A stretch of 64,000 nt of DNA from Hydractinia symbiolongicarpus (Eukaryota; Cnidaria; Hydrozoa; Anthoathecata; Hydractiniidae). The DNA lies in assembly GCF_029227915.1 (NCBI RefSeq), contig NC_079878.1:6014001-6078000 (forward strand). The letters are read 5' to 3'. The position numbers were made by a program, and so were the translations under genes. The notes below the pieces were generated by a model. It was not told where the DNA came from. It was given only the letters and a program-made list of their open reading frames with translations, and made no database searches. Shown here in pieces: positions 60,001 to 64,000 of this stretch; the first letter of the stretch is position 1, and the number at the start of each line of letters is the position of its first letter.

Positions 60001-62515
60001 TTCAAGGGTTGGCATGTATAAAACTTTTTAATTGTGCAAGAATAATGTTTTTACTGTTCCTTCTATCTATATCAAAACCCTTCTGCACAATAGTCATAAT
60101 ATAATTTTAAACAACTTTATATTTAATTAATTTGTTGTTCCTTCTTTGCTTACGATGGCCAGTGAATGTGTTCCCAAATGAGGATATTTTTTAACAGTTA
60201 AGGTGATTTTTAAAATAAAATTAGGAGATAATGCTCAAATATGATAAATGTTGACACAACTTTGTTGGATTTAATTTGCAATTTAAGAAAGAGAAAATTA
60301 ACTTTAAATTAGATTAAAAATCCTAATTCTTAAATGCATAAAAATGTATTGTAACACATCATTAGGATAATAAGTCACTAAAACATTCACCTATATAAAA
60401 TAGAACATAGTTACTCAATAAGCAAAAACACAACATTTTGAGTACATTTAGAACAGCGCAACAAATCCCATAATGCTTTTGGTGCAATAAAATTAGATGT
60501 GCTCATTTTGCAATTTCTATTCCTATTGGTACAAGCAATTTATTAAATTACAAGCTATCTGAGATTTTTCCCAATAGAATTTGAATAAAGATTAACATTA
60601 TAACGCATGAAAAATTAAAAAAAAAACCTGTTTTATCTGGTTAGCTTCTCTTGGTGCCACTCCAAATGCATCAAAAGGAAATCTCTGAGCTGGAGTTGGG
60701 GAACGCTCATTGCCACCGTTGTTGATACTGTTGGAACTTCCTGCACGCTAAAGTAACAAAAACAACCAATGTCTATATATTCTTGAATGTGAGTTGCATA
60801 AAATTATTGAAAATATATGATCTTATAATACACAATAAGTGTAAAATTCTTTTCATCTATGAATCGCAAAACCAAGCATAAAATCTGATCTCAGTTGGTT
60901 TCTTGCTTACTTAAGGTAAGTCAATTGACTAGCCTAAAAAAAGTCATAACAGCTAAGCAAAATGTTGTCTTTATTTCTTTTTTTTTATTAAAAACATGAG
61001 TTGTACAAGTAGATAATCTGATGTACACAAAGTTTTTTTACATATTCATACAAAGCAATGCTACTTTAAAGAGTAATAGATATTCTTTGACCAATTCTTT
61101 ATGATGTTACAGGTAGTAATTTTTTTTTGCTTTTCTAGAAAAATCTCTTTCAACTGCTGTTAGGCCTCCAAAAATAAAAACTGTGGCTGGATCTGGTATA
61201 AAATTTATTTTACAAATAGAAACAAAGCATCTTTATAGCTTAAGAAAACAAGCACAGTGCATGTTCTTAAATCTGTAAGGTAATTAATCTATTTATGTTT
61301 TATTATTATACTTTCATACATACTTTGACACGATAAGCGTCTTCAAAAGGTAAACCTGATTTGACAGAACTTAATGAACCAGAACTACCACCAAAATCGT
61401 AACGATAAGTTGGATCAAAATCTTCACTTAATGCTTCAATGCTTTTTTCAAGATCATCATTTAAGTATGCTTGTACTATTTTGTTGCAGTAATTGCATAC
61501 ACGGATATCACCTATAAGAAAAAAAATTATGAAATTTCCACTTTAATTAGAAAAAAAAGATGTCTTCTTCACATTATTGTTAGTAAAATATACACCCAAA
61601 AAATTCATAATGGCAAATATTTTTTACAATGTGGACATCTGGATACATTTTTTACGAAATGCAAAATTAAAAGCTATTAACTAATGCAAGTTCAAATATT
61701 ACCAGAAAAACCAATGATTTTTCCTGGAACTTCTTGATTGCAGCACCTGTAACAAAATATCTGTCCACAAACTCGACAATGGTGACGTCTACGAAATGTG
61801 TTAAATTTATCTCCACACTCATAGCATTCTTTGCAATGCTCATCAGGCATCCAATATTGTTTGAAATTGTGCTTGAAATCTCCTGTGCTCTGGAAGGAAT
61901 ATGTTCAACATTGCTTACATAAATAATTAGGTTTATTTATACATAAGTAATTATACAAATCAACAGACCTGATGCCATCGTCTGTCTATTGTCAATGCAC
62001 TTAATCTTCTCAAGATGGTCTTAACATTTCGATATCTCCATTTATCTTTTCTTGGTGATTGAGTTTCAGACTGAGTTAATCGTACTTCAGCAGGTGGCTC
62101 TTTTCCTCCATACAACTTTGTTTGGCTGGATACGCTTTCAGTCAACCAAGAATAGAAGTTTTCTTTCTAAAAAAATTAATAAAGAACTATTGGAAGATGG
62201 AGGTGTGTGTTTCAAACAATTTATTTGTTTCTTCCAAAAAATGTAGAAATAAACAAAAAATTCAATAAAACAGGTTACTTTGTCACTTTTTGTTGCACCC
62301 GCTGCGTTAACATTTTCTTCTGTTGACACAGTCTTTACCGAATCATCTTCAGGCGTTTTTCTTGCTTGTTCCGGTGTTGCTGGAAGTTTGGGAGTACGGC
62401 TTGTTTTCCTACGACCAAATTCAAATAATCGAGAAAGCGAGAAACCACCAGATGACAACACAGGTGTCAGTGGTTGAAAAGATGTAAGTTTCGTTGGGTC
62501 ATGTCTGTTATCCAT
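35588..62515 (-). CDS. PIKFYVE: PIKfyve, 1-phosphatidylinositol 3-phosphate 5-kinase, 40 exons
   Basis: Makes PI(3,5)P2 from PI3P on endolysosomes. Forty minus-strand exons join in frame to 2691 aa: 62279-62515, 61969-62166, 61703-61889, 61324-61511, 60628-60747, 59756-59913, 57708-57822, 57190-57354, 56704-56764, 56008-56099, 55203-55486, 54246-54360, 53302-53499, 52519-52824, 51509-52339, 51159-51256, 50871-50942, 50347-50518, 49688-49866, 49415-49525, 48787-48904, 48081-48391, 47355-47454, 45229-47115, 44705-44825, 42267-42311, 41963-42010, 41382-41478, 41110-41205, 40706-40876, 40286-40395, 39921-40091, 39272-39325, 39102-39198, 38875-38954, 38347-38450, 38074-38202, 37502-37589, 36426-36587, 35588-35787. 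An in-frame TAA lies seven codons upstream of the ATG. The N-terminal motif LTSFQPLTP resembles the vertebrate LTHFKPLTP. All domains and kinase residues appear intact. The excess over the human protein (about 2098 aa) comes chiefly from exon 24. Exon boundaries are hand-made but every junction keeps phase. Confidence 0.96.
36266..36390 (+). mobile_element. Penelope-like element reverse transcriptase fragment
   Basis: Inside PIKfyve intron 39, plus strand. The frame reads KESYFIFNKNLYQEINGV followed by TMGSPLEST. This matches the FxFNxxxYxQxxGxxMGSPLxPT motif of Penelope-like reverse transcriptases. It is cut off after the motif by a (TTTA)n/(TTA)n simple repeat. It is dead and very short. 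Confidence 0.65.
39028..39082. repeat. (CAA)n microsatellite
   Basis: About 16 CAA units with one taa interruption, in PIKfyve intron 34 just below the exon 34 donor (39100-39101). Likely polymorphic in length. Confidence 0.9.
41760..41870. repeat. Degenerate tacgaaaattttgg tandem motif
   Basis: Several imperfect copies of (g)(g)tac(g/c)aaaa.ttttgg/gcacgaaa occur in PIKfyve intron 27. The origin is unclear. Confidence 0.45.
42480..43028. mobile_element. 549-bp element with inverted termini, tRNA-like box and internal direct repeat
   Basis: ACTAGCTCGC at 42480-42489 is exactly inverted at 43019-43028, and TTAC flanks both sides (42476-42479, 43029-43032). Near the left end, ttggctctctgag (about 42538) and gtgttcgaatctc (about 42573) resemble Pol III A and B boxes. 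Inside, about 90 bp is present twice (42735-42820 and 42849-42948; ggccaaaattgg ... gtgacatcaaaat). It lies in PIKfyve intron 25. Its class is uncertain: a MITE that swallowed a tRNA-derived SINE, or a novel composite. Confidence 0.6.
43490..44110. repeat. Diverged tandem duplication, about 420-bp spacing, in PIKfyve intron 25
   Basis: A block around 43520-43690 (accttggtactaccttactg, gaaacgatacgaag, attctatgacaactacac) recurs around 43940-44060 (acctgggcactatcttgcct, gaaacgctttgaag, tttctatgacaactacaag). Identity is moderate, with no coding sense. Confidence 0.55.
45229..47115 (-). other. PIKfyve exon 24: 629-codon lineage-specific insert
   Basis: One exon of 1887 nt in a gene where the other exons are mostly 50-300 nt. 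It is open throughout and phase 0 at both ends, so it could be skipped without a frameshift. It encodes Ser/Lys/Glu-rich low-complexity protein with no recognised domain, including a basic run QVARRRRTEWENRSRK and short SPV/SPS motifs. It lies between the CHK region and the kinase, where vertebrate PIKfyve also has a disordered linker. Likely regulatory or tethering, but that is inference. Confidence 0.85.
47612..47793. repeat. Degenerate about 36-bp tandem repeat in PIKfyve intron 22
   Basis: Five to six units begin aact(c/t)gtg(t/c)..g and end atagtctgca or similar. The first two are nearly identical over aactcgtgtaagagctcata and tagcttgca. Later copies decay progressively. Confidence 0.75.
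49688..51256 (-). other. PIKfyve conserved Cys/His-rich (CHK) region (exons 16-19)
   Basis: Residues about 1085-1259: PSYICPSPNC, VNHVRYFAHGKG, DRTILTWSWCKICKQ, MSFAKYLELRFYG and AEPCGHSLHHDHYQYFSY. These are strongly conserved Cys and His positions of PIKfyve/Fab1. Confidence 0.93.
50059..50280. mobile_element. hAT-like MITE remnant
   Basis: CAGGGTGGCC at the left and GGCTACCCTG at the right are inverted repeats with one mismatch around 222 bp, in PIKfyve intron 18. The right part contains the ttccctgatttttc / ccaagttttccag words common in cnidarian hAT MITEs. No clean 8-bp target duplication is visible. Confidence 0.55.
51509..54360 (-). other. PIKfyve chaperonin (TCP-1/CCT)-like domain (exons 12-15)
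   Basis: Residues about 602-1085. Recognisable blocks are MDIRTYVWITNVPGG, ISGVVFCKNVSHKRM, DPLVLQEHAFLQNFV, LLVEKNVARVAQDMLL, LGTCQQFRLQKYPLP, MYFDGCAPDLGC and LILRGG. In the complex this region contacts the Vac14 scaffold and Fig4. The end of exon 15 is a less conserved acidic stretch. Confidence 0.92.
56285..56450. mobile_element. Partial copy of the same ttccctgac..ttccag MITE family
   Basis: aaggtggccaatcaattt at the left is followed by two tttccctgactt words, the second running into ttccagggttcctagg. It resembles the 50059-50280 element but has no matching right terminus. It lies in PIKfyve intron 9. Confidence 0.45.
57708..59913 (-). other. PIKfyve DEP domain (exons 6-7)
   Basis: Residues about 311-401: LQDYLKELWSHI, then HRYELKTYPNCFAGSELVDW, then GQALIDNGWIEHV and FKDEYMLYQP. 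This closely follows the vertebrate DEP sequence. The split codon across the 1.9-kb intron restores Arg. Confidence 0.93.
58278..58301 (+). other. G-rich tract, potential G-quadruplex
   Basis: Four closely spaced G runs (ggagggggg, aagaggggg, aggggggg-type spacing) occur in otherwise AT-rich PIKfyve intron 6. The G strand is opposite the PIKfyve transcript. Confidence 0.6.
61324..61889 (-). other. PIKfyve FYVE domain (exons 3-4)
   Basis: Residues about 155-225. They show KQYWMPDEHCKECYECG, the ligand-binding RRRHHCRVCG basic motif, CYRCCNQ and VCNYC, giving the eight zinc-binding cysteines expected. This module binds PI3P and targets the kinase to endosomes. Confidence 0.95.
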
Positions 62516-64000
62516 AATGCAGTTAACATGTTCTTGTTAATTGTGCTAAAATATTTTTTGTACACAACATTACATAATTTATACTATAATACATTAATGT
62601 ATACAAAACAGCTCTAAAAATAACAATAACTGTGCTCACATTTCACTTTTAACACAGTAGAACACAACATTCTTTTGAGCTTAAGGATTCTTAGACCACC
62701 TCTTTTTATTACTTATATTAATGATCTATGTAATGCTATGCTTTTTTAATAAAACCTCCCTGTTTGCAGATGAAACCAGTATTTTGCACTTAGATTTTTC
62801 CCTTTAACTTATTAATAAATTTGTAAACATTGACCTTAGGTGCCTTTCTAAGTGACTTTGTGTTAACAGAATCTCTTTGTACCTAAACTGAATGGTAAAT
62901 ACCTTAGCTATTCTGTTAAGTATTTAGGTATATATCTAACAATTTTCACTTGGAAACACACAGCAGAAGTAACTATCTTAAAGCTTTACAGGGCTAATGT
63001 CTGTATATCTCTTGACTTTATTACCTAGTTTCTAAACCTACTCTGAAGTCACCTTACTTATGCCTGTCAAGTGTTGGGACAAAATCTTAACCTTAGTGTC
63101 TATAAATTGCAAAAGCATTGTCTCAAAATGTGTAATTTTTCTCATTTGACTTGTTCCTTCTTCTTCCCTTTTCTTTGACTTGAAAATCCTAAAACTTCCT
63201 GACCTTGTTATGCTTCAAAACATCTTACTTGTTTTTCAAATTTTGAATTCCCTTTCTCCTCCTGAACCTTTCCTTTCACACAAATCTTTACAACACCAGG
63301 GGAAATTCTATGAGACTTCTGACCAAACTCCTTAGCAGAATAACTAAAAATTGGTTAGACTTAGTTGTTTACAACTGTCTGAATCCTCAACAGCATTCAG
63401 CTCTTGCCGTTGTGAATGCCGTCGAAACAGACCACGATGACGGGTAGTAGTTCTAGGGCCACACAAAAATATACACACTAAATTTTCCCACTTACTGATG
63501 ATTGCTAGCGAATTTTTTTAAAAAAAACAAGACATTGTTAAAAACATACTGCACCAGGTCTATTAAACAAGCAAAAACCACCCATGTGATAAATCCTGCA
63601 CTACAAGCATCGGTATATAATTTTATTAATTAGAAGTTATAGGAAAAAAGTTAAAAAGATAAGTAACAAAATTCCTTTGTCGTGCAGAGGTTGCTGTTTT
63701 AACATTGGGAACAAAGTTCCAGGTATGTATATAAAAAAAGATGATAAAATAATAAAATAGCCATTTATAAACTTGTTCTATTTATTCAGGTTGCTCTCCC
63801 AGTTTAAACTATTGTGACCTTGGGGGATTGATTAAACTTAGTAACTACTTGTGGAACAAAAAAACATAAATTAAATTATGGAAAGTTGTATGGTGGCTTA
63901 TTATAACAACAGTTATGAAAATCATTATTTATAATATTCCGTTATTGACACGCAAAAATATTATTTTTAAGTTATTTTTCCGCCGAAAATCAAATCCTAA
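62516..64000. other. Upstream flank of PIKfyve
   Basis: Presumed promoter side of PIKfyve. About half is a decayed LINE (62640-63420). The remaining 600 bp is AT-rich with no assignable motif or exon. Confidence 0.45.
62640..63420 (+). mobile_element. Heavily decayed non-LTR retrotransposon (RT domain)
   Basis: Across shifting plus-strand frames one reads GSILRPPLFLLYINDLCNAM (degenerate), SLFADETSILHLD (the FADD motif with the second Asp changed to Glu), VKYLGIYLTIFTWKH, ILKLYRANVCIS and LTYACQVLGQN. These follow the order of the palm and thumb of CR1/Jockey-like LINE reverse transcriptases. Many stops and frame breaks are present, so it is inactive. Confidence 0.75.

Overview
This is a 64 kb piece of an animal nuclear genome. 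It is AT-rich, its genes are broken by many GT-AG introns, and it carries a scatter of decayed transposons. The gene content points to a cnidarian: a contiguous two-domain arginine kinase, cnidarian-style MITEs and retroelements, and very compact 5' ends. At five of the seven protein-gene starts a good 3' splice acceptor lies only about 4-20 nt upstream of the ATG. That fits spliced-leader trans-splicing, which is known in hydrozoans, so a hydrozoan is my best guess. This is inference. All exon models were built by hand from splice signals, reading-frame continuity and recall of protein families.

Layout. 1-3529 holds repeats only. 3550-9658 (+) is a 15-exon, 797-aa double-domain phosphagen (arginine) kinase whose last exon adds a Ser/Gln repeat tail and a C-terminal CaaX-type box. 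12178-19355 (-) is a complete 9-exon orthologue of ZNF330/NOA36 (319 aa), with a LINE fragment and other repeats in its introns. 19369-22950 is intergenic. 23311-27271 (-) encodes a large secreted or multi-membrane-pass protein: signal peptide, beta-helix region with GGA(I)/FxxN repeats, cysteine-rich region, then many membrane segments. 28173-29047 (+) is a candidate 43-aa two-exon microprotein gene. 30066-31295 (+) is a plexin-domain-containing protein (PLXDC/TEM7 family). 32525-33406 (+) is an RWDD2-type RWD + DUF1115 protein.

35588-62515 (-) is a complete 40-exon PIKfyve (FYVE, DEP, chaperonin-like, Cys/His-rich and lipid-kinase modules), about 2691 aa. It is longer than the human protein mainly because one exon of 629 codons encodes a disordered insert. 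62516-64000 holds the upstream region and a dead LINE.

The genes are unrelated housekeeping or membrane genes and do not form a pathway. The 23.3-27.3 kb and 28.2 kb genes are head to head and may share a promoter region. The most unusual items are the possibly prenylated arginine kinase with gene conversion between its two halves, the beta-helix/multi-pass membrane protein, the giant PIKfyve exon, the microprotein candidate, and several structured MITEs.
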